From Trema orientale (lineage: Eukaryota > Streptophyta > Magnoliopsida > Rosales > Cannabaceae): DNA of 64,000 nucleotides. The stretch's first letter is position 1. Each line of letters opens with the position of its first letter. The translations under genes and the position numbers were made by a program. Under the pieces are notes generated by a model, which did no database searches, was not told the DNA's origin, and saw only the letters and a program-made list of their open reading frames with translations. Positions 11,308 to 21,243 of the stretch are shown here, piece after piece. The stretch is taken from the NCBI GenBank assembly GCA_002914845.1, contig JXTC01000119.1, positions 422,271 to 486,270 on the forward strand, given 5' to 3'.

Positions 11308-11639
11308 TGATATAGAACAAAATGAGAGAAGAGTGAAAAATAAAAGACCGAGTAGAAAACTAAATAGAACATATCTGAAAAGACAGAATTATAAGAATTT
11401 AAAGACAAAATCAAGGAGGAAATATGAATATTCAATTCATTCACTAATAATTCATAACAATAATATGAGAATAATGAAAATAAAAAAGCTATTATGAGCA
11501 ACTAAGAGTCCTAATTTAACTAGAAAACTAGTTAAAGAAATTTAAAATAAACTAGACTCTCATAAGATAAATAAATTTAAATAACATAAATGATAAACCT
11601 AAATAATAAAATTGATTATCCATTAGGCATCTTGCATCA
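11308..11639 (-). repeat. Putative 5' LTR of the 7.4-11.6 kb element
   Basis: Direct repeat of 7448-7738. A primer-binding-site-like sequence (GGCTTTGATACAA on the plus strand, 11292-11304) lies just inside, a few bases from the TG/CA edge at 11308. About 40 bp longer than the left copy. Confidence 0.6.
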
Positions 11640-12328
11640 ATTCATGTGTGTTATAAAATGGGTTAATTTCACTTTTATCCCTAAATTATAGGTTCAGTTA
11701 CAATTAGGCTCATGAATTTTAAAATGTGTCACATTATTACTCTAAAATACATTTTATTTCTAGTTTTGGTATTTGAACTTTTAAATGACCAATCATGGTA
11801 CAAGAGCACCTCCAATGGGCATTCTATTAATTTTAGCATTCACTAAAAAAATGTCTCCAATGGCAATTCAAATATAACATGCTTTTTAGCACCTTCTATT
11901 TCTTGTTAAATATATAATACATTCTAAAATTTACAAACTGTCATTATTAACATATGCTTAAATTTGCAATTTTATTATTTTATTAGTATGTGTTAGATTT
12001 TATTATATTTCCATTATAGCATTTAGTAAATTCTATTATATGGACATTATTTATAATGTGACTAACTTAATTTTGGCATGAGTGAAGTTTTACAATATTG
12101 ATATTGCATTAAATTGAAAATATGTATAAATTTTACAATATGGCCAATTTTATCCATGTATACTCTTTTCTTATCTTTTTTTTTTTTTTTGCATTACATT
12201 TAATTCACAATATCACTTTAACTAAATTCTAAAAATTAGAGTTTCTATCACTTTTAAATATACACACATTTTCACAAACCAAATATATATATATATATAT
12301 ATAGAAGAATCACAAGTTGGAGGAAAAT

Positions 12329-12545
12329 GTGGAAGAAACAAAGAATGAGTGATTCGAAAGTGTCTACAAAAAATATTGGCAAGACAGACGGAATTTTTAG
12401 CAAAATAGTCTTTCATTAAATGCTCATTACCTTGGACTCTATCACCATATATGTACTGGCGACCAATTAAAGAACCACCATGTTTAATCTCATAATCTTC
12501 GTGAGTATTTGTCAAATGATCATAATTTGATGTTATGATTTGCAT
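12329..12545 (-). pseudogene. PIF/Harbinger transposase N-terminal fragment
   Basis: An open frame runs from a Met at 12545 and reads HGGSLIGRQYIYGDR, HLMKDYFAKNSV, then NIFCRHFRITHSLFL. This pattern (GGS..GR.YI.RDR, then L..DYF.E.P.Y....FRRRFRM...LFLRI) opens the DDE transposase of plant PIF/Harbinger elements. The frame runs out into low-complexity sequence by about 12329 and the catalytic DDE region is absent. It lies within the matching terminal repeats at 11814 and 13058. Confidence 0.75.
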
Positions 12546-12831
12546 AATTTTCTTTATCTGATCTTCATCAAATTAGGATTCATCAAAATTCCCTTCTAAA
12601 ATCACACTCAGCAATCTACTCATTTTTTTATTATTAACTATTTTGCTCGTTTAAATAGAATATGAGTGTTTATTAAAAAAAAAAGAAAAAGAAAAAAAAA
12701 AGAAAGAAAGAAATAATATGAGAGATTGTATTGATAAATAAGTAAGTGAAGTTTTTATCCTTAGTAATTAGATGGTATCATAATATAAATGAATAGTAAA
12801 AAAAAGAAGAATTGTAAATAAAAATAATGTT

Positions 12832-12918
12832 GCCAATTGAGGCAGCTCAATTGGTCTAGGATTCTTAGGAGTGTATGTGAGAGGAGGAGTTCGAATCTTA
12901 ATTAAGTTAGTTTATGTA
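12832..12918 (+). mobile_element. Short tRNA-related SINE-like insert
   Basis: It contains an A-box-like GGCAGCTCAATTGGTCTAGG and, 30-40 bp on, a B-box-like GAGTTCGAATCTT, the split RNA polymerase III promoter of tRNA-derived SINEs. It is flanked by TAAATAAAAATAATGTT (12815-12831) and TAAATAAAAATAGTGTT (12919-12935), a 17-bp target duplication with one change. At under 90 bp it is short for a SINE and probably lacks its body. Confidence 0.65.
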
Positions 12919-13061
12919 TAAATAAAAATAGTGTTCAAATACATAATATCATTCTTTTTTTAGCATGCATCCATTGGAGCAGAACTTAAAAAGTATGTAG
13001 CAAGTCATTTCAAATATATTGGCATACTATTTTTTAGCATTTTGCATTGGAGATGGTCTAA

Positions 13062-13593
13062 GGTATATGCATTTTGTCTTACTTTCAGCCTAATGAACTA
13101 TTAGTTCAAGGCCAAAACTAGAAGTTCATGAATCCAAATTGTGATAAAGAAATATCTGTGAGCTAAAATTAAACTATAACATAAACATAATTTAATGATT
13201 AAAGTTGGACATTTGAAAGTTTAAAGGCGAAACTAAAACAAAAACATCATTTGGGATAGCGAAGTGTTAAATTTCAAAATTAAGTAAATATAGAGACACC
13301 AAAATATCGCACCAAAAATTTACACCTATAATATAGTATCCACTTCTATTACTATTTATATTAAAATGAGACTATACCATTTAAAATTTAGTGGTTGAAA
13401 TGAATACCATATCATGTGATGTAAGATTTTGGTGTAATTTTTTTATGTTTGTAATATTACTCTTCAAAATTTATGTCCAACTTGATTCTAATTGGTGACC
13501 CAGGACCTGTAGTTTAGAGATCAAAACTGAAGTAAACGACAATAAAATAGAAACGACAATGACTTGAGAATAGATGATGAATTGAAAAACGTC
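13062..13593. other. Intergenic, no gene seen
   Basis: AT-rich sequence with no open frame of note. Phrases here (GTTCATGAATCCAAATTGTGA) loosely mirror, in inverted sense, the left flank of the PIF/Harbinger element at 11.70-11.80 kb. That suggests an older inverted-repeat element was split by the Harbinger insertion. Confidence 0.35.
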
Positions 13594-13601
13594 TTCTTCA
13601 T

Positions 13602-14320
13602 TAGGGGTGTTCAAAAAAACCGCCAAACCGTGGAAACCGCCCAATCCAATTCAAACCGCCCAATCCGTAAGGTTTTTTTTTCTTAAATGGCCGGTTACGG
13701 ATTAGAAAGTATGAAAACCGACTTGGCCGGTTTGGTTTTCGGTTTTAAAAAAATTTGGTCGGATTCAAACCGAACCGGCCAATAAGTTTGTATATGTATT
13801 TTTTTTTTTAAAAAATGTATATTAATAGTTAAAAATTTAAGCTTATTCATTCTAATTGAGTAATGATTACTCTTAGGTTATTTAGGACTATGTTACTTAA
13901 GACTCTTATGATATTTTAGACTTTAAGTCTTGTTGTTATGATATGTTTAAGATTAAAAACTTTAACTTTACTATTCAATTTTGATTAAGTTGTAAGTTGT
14001 AACTAAAATTTAAGTTTACTATGACTTTCGATTTGGTTATAGCTTTTAACTATGTTATGGTTTCGTTTTATATTTGGACTTTATATTTTAGATGAAATAT
14101 GATTATAATATGAGCTTAGTTGATATTGTGTTAATTCAAATTTTGTAAGTTTTCAAACCGCAGAAACCGCCCAAACCGGCCGCAAAAATATAGGTGCAGT
14201 TTGGCCGGTTTGAATCGATAAACTCAAACCGCACGGATTGATAAACCGGCCAAATCGCACATTCGGATTGGTTTCTGGATTAACGATTTAGACCATCCAA
14301 ACCGGCCATGAACACCCCTA
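13602..14320. mobile_element. hAT-type MITE with perfect 8-bp target duplication
   Basis: The ends are TAGGGGTGTTCAAAA and the inverted ATGAACACCCCTA. Both flanks are TTCTTCAT (13594-13601 and 14321-14328), an exact 8-bp duplication. The subterminal regions are rich in AAACCGCC and AACCGGCC motifs in both orientations, as in many hAT elements where transposase binds repeated subterminal sites. The middle is AT-rich and non-coding. Confidence 0.92.
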
Positions 14321-14651
14321 TTCTTCATATAGAGAAAAAAGACAATGGCTAAAACGACATTTCTTAACAAGAAACGACTTGGTTTATTAAAAACATCAAT
14401 GGCCTAAAAAGGAAAATTTTTAAAAAATAAACGACTTGGTTCATTTAAAACAACAATGGCTTAAGACCAACAATTTCTTTTTCTGTTAAGACAAGAAAAA
14501 AGAATGAAACTTTATTTCAAGTGATCGTTTTTTACCCTTCTTTTAATCAATGTTGGTGCTTTTTCTTTTTCTTTATAGTTTAGAAGAAATTTGATTTTAT
14601 ATGGTAAATTTTCAACCAAAAAATGAATAATCCCAGATTTTAAAATTGTTT

Positions 14652-14950
14652 CAAAAAACTCAGATTTAATTAGAAAAATACCACTTTTGAATATTTAGAA
14701 CAATATTACTTTTTACTAATTAATGAGATATTAAGATAATCAGATTAGTTACCTCAAGTAGTTTGGTTGATAACCTAGAATAACCCAACCAGTTACCTAA
14801 AATACTATTAGAAAAATACCAATTTTAAAGAAAAATAGTATTATAAATATATATAAAAGTGATATTTTTCTAAAGAAGGTTTTAAATATTTTTCTAAAGA
14901 AGCTTTTAAAAAGTGATATTTGTGTAAATCAGTTCGTGATTTTTCAAAAA
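14652..14950. repeat. Fold-back MITE family 1, subfamily A
   Basis: Starts CTCAGATTTAATTAGAAAAA then TACCACTTTTGA and ends with the near inverse AAGTGATATTTGTGTAAATC. The middle holds GGTTACCT/TAACC palindromic motifs (TTACCTCAAGTAGTTTGGTT, ACCCAACCAGTTACC). The same plan recurs at 16376, 18384, 18766, 19160 and 22411. I could not define a target duplication. Confidence 0.6.
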
Positions 14951-15217
14951 GTTCAGTCCATCTGGAATTTTTCAATTTTTTGGACTTTTGACCAGGATTT
15001 TCGTTAGAAATATTTTCTTTTATTGCTGAATGGCCGCTTTTATCAGTTTTGTATTGAGTATATCAATAATTATATTAAGTACATTATCCTATTCTACACT
15101 ACGTTATATAAATGATACACTGAATTGACGTAATATGTACATTAGAATTGGTACTCGGCCACTTAATTTGCTAAAATTGAAAAACTAATATCTATTTTGG
15201 TCTTATAGCAACATGAC

Positions 15218-15494
15218 CAAATTTTGAGCCCATTTTAAATAAATGTCAATTTTTCAAATGATATAGCAAAATAACCCGTACGTAATATATATACCATATG
15301 TAACATATATCCAATATAAAAATCTATATAGTCGGTACATAATTTAAAACTGGTATATAAGCATATGTACCAAGTGTAAAAATACTCATACTTGGTCATT
15401 TAGCTAATAAAAAAAAAGAACATTTGTTAAAACAAAGTAAAAAAGGACATTAACCATAATTTCTAATTTACTTAAATGGGTCCCAAATTTAGCC
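15218..15494. repeat. Inverted-repeat element, family 2 (copy 1)
   Basis: The left end AAATTTTGAGCCCATTTTAAATAAATGTC is echoed in inverse by TACTTAAATGGGTCCCAAAT on the right. The middle carries GGTATATAAGCATATGTACC and AGTGTAAAAATAC. The same motifs occur in the same order in the copy at 20989-21243. Non-coding. Confidence 0.5.
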
Positions 15495-15768
15495 CTTTTG
15501 GTAGGAGCCCAAAAAATTAGTAAATGACTTTAAAAGGGGTTAAAGGCTGCTGACTTGGGCTAATACAACCATACTCCTTTCGGGAAATGGACCTAATTAG
15601 TGGAATTTTGGGCCGAAATGAGGTTTTTAGGAGTTTTTTGTAAAATGAATTTCTTAGGAATGTAACAATATCAACAACGAGCAATCACTACATTAATGAC
15701 TAGTAGTTGGTCCTAAAAATTATAAATTTATGGTCATAAAATATAATGTGTGTCCGTCACTAATATTT

Positions 15769-16335
15769 GGGTTAATTATACTAATAGTCTCTGAATCATA
15801 CATACCACTTTATCTCCTAAATTTTTATTTGGGTTAATTATACTAATAGTCTCTGAATCATACATACCACTTTATTTCCTAAATTTTCAACTTACATAGT
15901 AAACTATCTTGAATTATATAATTATTGTAATAGTAGTTCTTTTGTCACAAACCGTTTACTTGAAATAAGTTAAGTACAGAGCACACAATTTAGTACCTAT
16001 GGCCGATAACATAACTCTGATTTTTAGAACCAAATAATGCCTAATTATATGCTTTGTATATGATCGTCATCCCTTAAAAACTATAGTTTGTGACAAATGA
16101 GTTATTACTATAATAAGTGCATAATTATTTGGCAGTCTATTGTGTAAATTAAAAATTTAAAGTATCATTCTCGGTCATAAGTACCAAACAATATACTTTG
16201 TAAATTATTCATTTCCTCTCAAAATTTAACATGTGATAAAAAAGGTTATTGTGCAACAATTGCATAATTCATAATAGTATATTATGTAAGTTGAAAATTC
16301 ATAGACTAAAATAGTACACCAGGTATAATTTAAGT
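15769..16335. repeat. Inverted-repeat MITE with a 62-bp internal duplication
   Basis: The left arm AATTTTCAACTTACATAGTA then CTATCTTGAATTATAT matches the inverse of the right arm (16268-16318), which reads AATTTTCAACTTACATAATA then CTATTATGAATTATGC. At the left end, GGGTTAATTATACTAATAGT and what follows is present twice in tandem (15769 and 15831). No open frame. Confidence 0.55.
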
Positions 16336-16375
16336 GCTATTAATATAATTGATACTTAACTAACACTTTAAATAA

Positions 16376-16570
16376 ATATTTTAAAAAAATACTATTTTTT
16401 TTCAAAATTTGATATTTTTCAATACTACTCGAGGTAACCAATTGGGTTATTTAGGGTAATCAATCTAGTTATATTTACATCAAGTATCTAATCCATAAAT
16501 AAAAATGGTACTTTTCTAAATATTTTAAAAGTGGTATTGTTCTAATTAAAATCCGGGACTTTTTAAACAA
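16376..16570. repeat. Fold-back MITE family 1, subfamily A
   Basis: Contains the inner palindrome of the family (CGAGGTAACCAATTGGGTTA) and the right end AAAAGTGGTATTGTTCTAAT followed by AAAATCCGGGA. The left end is truncated or merged with neighbouring AT-rich sequence. Confidence 0.5.
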
Positions 16571-16726
16571 TTTCAAAATTCAGGATTTTTCAACTTTTTT
16601 TTGAAAAACTACCGTAAAAAATCAAATTTCTTCTTTTGTGAAAATTAGGCCTTGTACGACATTTTTAGAAAAAAAAATTAGAAAATTACGGTGGACTTTG
16701 TTTTTTGTATATTTGGTATAGTTTGT

Positions 16727-16962
16727 ATTAGAAAAATACCCTTTTAAAAAAATATAGAAAAATGTCAGTTTTTCAAAATAGTAACTAATAATCGTTAACC
16801 AGTTTTCGAGTACTGGTAACTAGTTACCAAATGTATTTATAATTGATATAAACTTGTAACTAGTAATCGGTAAACAGTTTTCAGAAACTGGTAACTAGTA
16901 ACTATTATAAAAATAGTATTTTTCTAAAAATGTTTTAGAAAATTATATTTTTCTAATAAAAA
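16727..16962. repeat. Fold-back MITE family 1, subfamily B
   Basis: Starts TTAGAAAAATACCCTTTTAA and ends with the inverse ATTATATTTTTCTAATAA. The middle consists of repeats of GGTAACTAGTTACC and CAGTTTTCGAGTACTGGTAA. Its close relative is at 39125-39392. Confidence 0.6.
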
Positions 16963-17186
16963 GGTATAGGAATTGAAAAAAAAAATTACCTCCATATTTT
17001 TGTAATTTTTTTGTATTTTTATAGGTAAAAGTGTTAGAAACCCAAACTTGTTCTGGAAGAGTCGTTTTGGCCCAAATTACTTCTAATTAGGTCCATTTCC
17101 CCTACTGTTTTTCTCTTACCTGGGCTTCCTTTCCTCTCTACTGATACTCTTGAGACTGAGTGACCCACGTTGCATTTCCTGCTGCA

Positions 17187-17570
17187 ATGATGCTGATCCC
17201 AACTCACCAATGCTCGTCGATGATCTCTCGAATTCTTTCATTGGCTCAAAGCTTCAAGTGTTTTCATTAGCAGAGCTGAAAGACATAACTAAAAACTTCT
17301 CATGGAGTAATTTGCTTGGGTGAGGGTGGTTTACAAAGGATTTTTCGATGACAAGTTTCGTCCCGGTTTGCAGGCTCAGCCTGTAGCCGTCAAACTACTG
17401 GACTTTGATGAGTGCCTGCTTAGTTTAGTCCCTCTATTTATAAGATGATCAAATTAGTTTTTTTTATTAACTTTTTTTCAATTATGTGTACATGTTATTT
17501 GTTTTTCTGTTCTAGGCAGAAATCATCTTTCTTGGACAGCTGAGGTGCCTTGACACAACAAAGGTTACTG
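17187..17570 (+). pseudogene. Receptor-like cytoplasmic kinase fragment (RLCK VII type)
   Basis: The plus strand reads DLSNSFIGSKLQVFSLAELK then [13 protein letters not shown] and a stop. After a one-base shift it reads [13 protein letters not shown] then [17 protein letters not shown]. After an apparent intron ending TTCTAG at 17515 it continues AEIIFLGQLRCLDTTK. This is the start of a RIPK/PBL-type cytoplasmic kinase (family form: VFTLAELK.IT..FS.SN.LGEGGFG.V.KG), including the ATP-binding lysine in AVKLL. The glycine loop is destroyed by the stop and frameshift, and the rest of the kinase domain is absent. The retained intron position suggests a genomic duplicate rather than a retrocopy. 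Confidence 0.75.
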
Positions 17571-17587
17571 ATAACAGACCCTTTTGC

Positions 17588-17618
17588 TTTTTTTTTTTTT
17601 TTTTTTTTTTTTTTTTCC
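17588..17618. repeat. Poly(T) tract
   Basis: About 31 consecutive T, just after the kinase fragment. Confidence 0.95.
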
Positions 17619-18383
17619 TCCTTCGGTATCCTAATGTTATACTTAAAGAATATTATGCACAATAAATGGACAAATAATTAGGGGACTAGATATGATTCCA
17701 GTCTCTCTTGCTCTCAAATATCATCATACCAGGTACTTATTAAGGCCCTTATGACCTATAAAATATGTAGAACATATAATTTGGTTGCCAATGTTAAGCA
17801 GGAGACAATAAAATGTATTTCTACTACTGCCAATGAGAAGAGTTTATGGTCACACAATGTTGCTCCTCCCAGATTTTGTTTCAGCTTCTACATTCTGTAA
17901 TCAGTGAAGTTTCTAAATAGTTCAGGATCATTCCAATTTCAAATTTTGCTAACGTGTGAAATGTCATCTTTGTTTCAAGAGGACGACTTTTCTATATATG
18001 GTAGTATAAGGATTAAGGAATAGCCTTGTAGCTTAAGAAATTTTCAGAAGAAGTACCCTATTTAGGTTCAGTACGTACTTATCTATTACAGCAAGATAGA
18101 AACAAATTGAGTCATGGTGGAACTGTCCTATATAAGTATGAACTAATCCAACGTTGTCCGGGTCGCTAGTGCTGTTTATTGAAGCTGAGAATCCCAGTTA
18201 GTGGCAGTCCAGTCCAAAACTCATATCGTAGTTGCCGTACTATGGGTCTTAGATGGGCTGCTTGTATTAGGGGTCTTACAAAAATCCGGGTCCAAAATAA
18301 AAATAAAAAAAAAAAGGAAATTTGATTTTTTTTAAGGTAATTTTTCAAAAATATTGAAAAATGACTGAATTTGAAATTGTTGT
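17619..18383. other. Intergenic, no gene seen
   Basis: No protein homology recognised. The GC-richer patch at 18140-18290 has no sustained open frame beyond 60 codons. Confidence 0.45.
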
Positions 18384-18673
18384 GAAAAATCCCGGATTTA
18401 ATAAAAATACCACTTTTAAAAGTATTTTGAAAAGTACCATTTATTATAATTGATGAAATACTTAATGTAGGTAGTCGATTACCAGAGGTAACTTGGTTAA
18501 TTACTTCAAGTAATCGGATTGGCTATCCTAAGCAACCTAACTGGTTACCTCGAATACCATTGAAAAATACCAATGTTAAGCAAATGGTATTTTTCTAAAC
18601 ATTTTTTAAAAGTATTATTTATCTAATAAAATTTTAAAATGTAATATTTTTCTAAATCAATCTGGGATTTTTC
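18384..18673. repeat. Fold-back MITE family 1, subfamily A (best copy)
   Basis: The left end GAAAAATCCCGGATTTAATA then AAAATACCACTTTT is matched by the inverted right end, GAAAAATCCCAGATTGATTT then AGAAAAATATTACATTTT. Between them lie paired motifs GAGGTAACTTGGTTAATTAC and ACCTAACTGGTTACCTCG. At 290 bp it gives the clearest outline of the family. Confidence 0.68.
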
Positions 18674-18765
18674 ATTTTTTGGTACTTTGGGCTTGGAATT
18701 TTTTAAGACGTACAAAAAAAAATAATAATAATTGACGGGCTGATTTTTTTTTTTTTTTTTCAAAT

Positions 18766-19045
18766 TCTGAATTTATTTCAAAAAATACCATTCTATAAAT
18801 GATTATTCATAAAATGCTAATTTAAGAAACATACCACGTTCTTCTTCAAAATTTGTATTTCTCAAAGGTACTAGAGATAATAGTGGGACCTTGAGGTATA
18901 AAGTAGTTTGATTGATTATCTCAAATACACATCAATTAGTAAAAATGATAGTTTTACAAATATTTTAAACTTAGTATTTTTCTAAATAAATTTAGGAAGT
19001 TCCAAAAAAGAAATTAATCATTTGGGATTTTTCAATTTTTTTTTA
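18766..19045. repeat. Fold-back MITE family 1, subfamily A
   Basis: Starts AATTTATTTCAAAAAATACC and ends TCATTTGGGATTTTTCAATT, with ACTAGAGATAATAGTGGGAC and GTTTGATTGATTATCTCAA in the middle. Diverged from the copy at 18384. Confidence 0.5.
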
Positions 19046-19159
19046 ATTGCCATATATATTCAAATTTGTTCTTTATATATACCTGGGAGTCAACTACGAA
19101 AAAAAAGGGCTTCCAAAATACCAAAAATTAAAACATTCTGGATGGGCTGAATATTTTGA

Positions 19160-19420
19160 AAAATACCGGATTGATATAGAAAAATATCACTTTTTCAAAA
19201 TTATTTTATAAACATAATACTTTTTATAAATGTTTAAAAAAATATCATTTTTTTAAGTTAATATTTTCCATGGTACTCGAGATAACTAGTTGGATTAATT
19301 GGGATAACCAACTTACTTGAAGTAATCAGTCAAGTTAGCAAGTAACTTGACTGGTTACTTTAAGTATATTTTCAATTAATAAATAGTGGTATTTTTCTAA
19401 ATAAAATCCTGGATTTTTCA
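19160..19420. repeat. Fold-back MITE family 1, subfamily A
   Basis: Starts AAATACCGGATTGATATAGA then AAAATATCACTTTT and ends GGTATTTTTCTAAATAAAAT then CCTGGATTTTTC. The middle has CTCGAGATAACTAGTTGGAT and GTTAGCAAGTAACTTGACTGG. Confidence 0.6.
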
Positions 19421-20988
19421 TTTATTTAAAAAAATTACCACAAAAAATCAGGTCTCCTAAAAACGAAAAAAATAAAACCTCATATTTGGCCTTTCTGTAA
19501 TTTAAGTATTAAGTTTTTGTTTTTGTAAAAAAAAAAAAATACCTCCACATTTTGAAATTCCAAAATGTGTACCATCCATCTATATTTTTCTCAATTTATA
19601 TTAGTTCAAACAATATTTTTCATAAATATTTTAACTGTTTTGTATAAGTATAATATAATTTGGGTCTGGATTTGCAATTTTTTAGAGAATAAATTTGTCA
19701 ATATATGGACAAAGGGTACAATTTTTTTGAACTTCAAAATATGAAAGTATTTCTTTTTGCAAAAACTAAAACCCGTTGTTTAAATTGCAAAAAAAGCCAA
19801 ATTTCACGAATTTTTTTTTGTTTTTTGGTTTTTTTTTTGTTTTGTTTTGTTTTTTTGTTTTTTTTCGTTTTTTTTTTTGTTTTTGTTTTTGTTTTTGTTT
19901 TTTTTTTTTTTATGTGTAGTTAATCCTATATCTGGACCTAAGATGCTTCTATTTACCCTTTTTAGGAGAGAGTTGTAATAGTGTAGTGGTTAATTTCACG
20001 ATAGAAAGAAAGAAGTAGGAGAAGTTACCGTGAAATTGGTAATTTTTTCTAATTTTAGGTACCAAATTTTGCACTAGATTTTTGAACAAAAATAATTATA
20101 CCTTGTCCTATTTTTACTATCACCCGTAAAACATTGTCATAAGTCATAACGTTCTTTTTTTCTTTCTTTGCGTTAATGGATGAGGGATTATATATATAAC
20201 CTAATTTTGCGTAAAGATACTCCATTAATTAACAAAATGAGCAAAAGGGATAATTTAAGAAAGAGAAAAAAAAAAGGCATCACATCTTCATCTATCCTTT
20301 TTTTTTAAAAAAAATTCTTAGAAACATTCCCATTCAAAATTCCATTCTATCTTTTGCCTTATTATTGTTTTTTTTTTTTTTAAATTCTTTTTATGCGTAA
20401 TTCGTTTCCTCCAATTCTAACTTCTTCGATAATCTCTTTAATCTTATATAAAAGCAAAGAAAAGTGAAATTTCTTTATTTGATACCCAGTTTGCTTTATT
20501 TTCCTTTTTAACTTTTTTTTCCCAATATCTTGTGTTTTCTTTCCTCGTGTTAATTGTTTGTTTCTCTCATAGTTTTTCGTTTTACAATTCAATCTTTTTA
20601 TCCTAAAAATTAAAACTACTAATTTATTTTAGTTCATGGATTTTTAGGGAAAACAATTAGTTTTAGAGGGTATTTAGAATATTTTTAATATGACTTTTGA
20701 TTTATTATATTTTTTTTCTTTATTTTAGGATGCCTTAATGGTTGTATGGGGTGCAAATATAGCTCCCCTTAATGAATACTAGTTTAAATAATCGAATTGT
20801 CTAAATTATCCACCATCAAAAAGTAAAAAGTAGTCTTCCCAAAATCAAAAGAAATGCAATAATTTAGGGGTGTTTAATTGAACCAAACCACACTCTCTCT
20901 CTCTCTTAAATGTAATATTCCTTTTAAGGTTTAGCCATTTTTTGTCTCAATTTGTTTGGCTAATTATTTAAGAGCCTTATAGAAATAA
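19421..20988. other. Low-complexity intergenic DNA
   Basis: Dominated by homopolymers, notably a T-rich tract with regular G (TTTTTG units) at 19808-19912 and oligo-T/oligo-A at 20300-20380. No gene seen. The open frame through the T/G tract would encode only Phe, Val and Cys runs. Confidence 0.6.
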
Positions 20989-21243
20989 GACTAAAATTTG
21001 GGCCCAATTTAAGTAAATATCCCTTTATCAAATGTTATAGCAAATGCCCGGTATATATGCTTATATATCAAGTGTAAAATTTTATATACAAGTATAAAAA
21101 ATTATATACCCCGTATATTTTTGTACAGTAATTGAAATTGGTAGATAAGCATATCTACCAAGTGTAAAAATATATATACCTGAATATTTAGCTATAAAAT
21201 TTAAAAAATGGATATTTACTTAATCAAATTTAAAATATTAGTC
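20989..21243. repeat. Inverted-repeat element, family 2 (copy 2)
   Basis: Begins GACTAAAATTTGGGCCCAAT and TTAAGTAAATATCC, and ends in the inverse (GGATATTTACTTAATCAAAT, TTAAAATATTAGTC). The middle repeats ATATGCTTATATATCAAGTG and GATAAGCATATCTACCAAGT in opposed sense. Related to 15218-15494. Confidence 0.6.

Larger units (their letters stand above)
7448..11639 (-). mobile_element. Non-coding LTR retroelement remnant carrying nested DNA transposons
   Basis: About 290 bp at 7448-7738 is directly repeated at 11308-11639. Both copies end on the plus strand in GGCATC..GC(A)CCA/TCA, giving TG starts on the minus strand. Next to the left copy, on the minus strand, is CTCAGGGGAAA, a polypurine tract. 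Next to the right copy is TTGTATCAAAGCC, a near match to the tRNA-Met primer-binding site TGGTATCAGAGC. The ~3.5 kb interior shows no gag or pol and contains a Tourist MITE and a hAT derivative, so without them it is a short non-autonomous element. The outer flanks (TACCC and ATTCA) do not match, so the ends may have been rearranged. Confidence 0.6.
11814..13058 (-). mobile_element. PIF/Harbinger element remnant
   Basis: The left end GAGCACCTCCAATGGGCATT and the inverted right end GACCATCTCCAATGCAAAAT share the CTCCAATG core common in plant PIF/Harbinger termini. Flanking triplets are CAA (11811-11813) and TAA (13059-13061), a TAA duplication with one change. Inside is a minus-strand fragment of Harbinger-type transposase. 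A SINE-like insert and an (AT)n tract (12283-12302) are nested in it. Confidence 0.72.

Noticed and set aside
12832-12918. Possible intact tRNA gene
   Set aside because: A and B boxes are present but the acceptor stem does not pair and a target duplication flanks it, so it is SINE-like.
19705-19923. 72-codon frame ending in Phe/Val runs
   Set aside because: Made by a T-rich low-complexity tract, not a protein.
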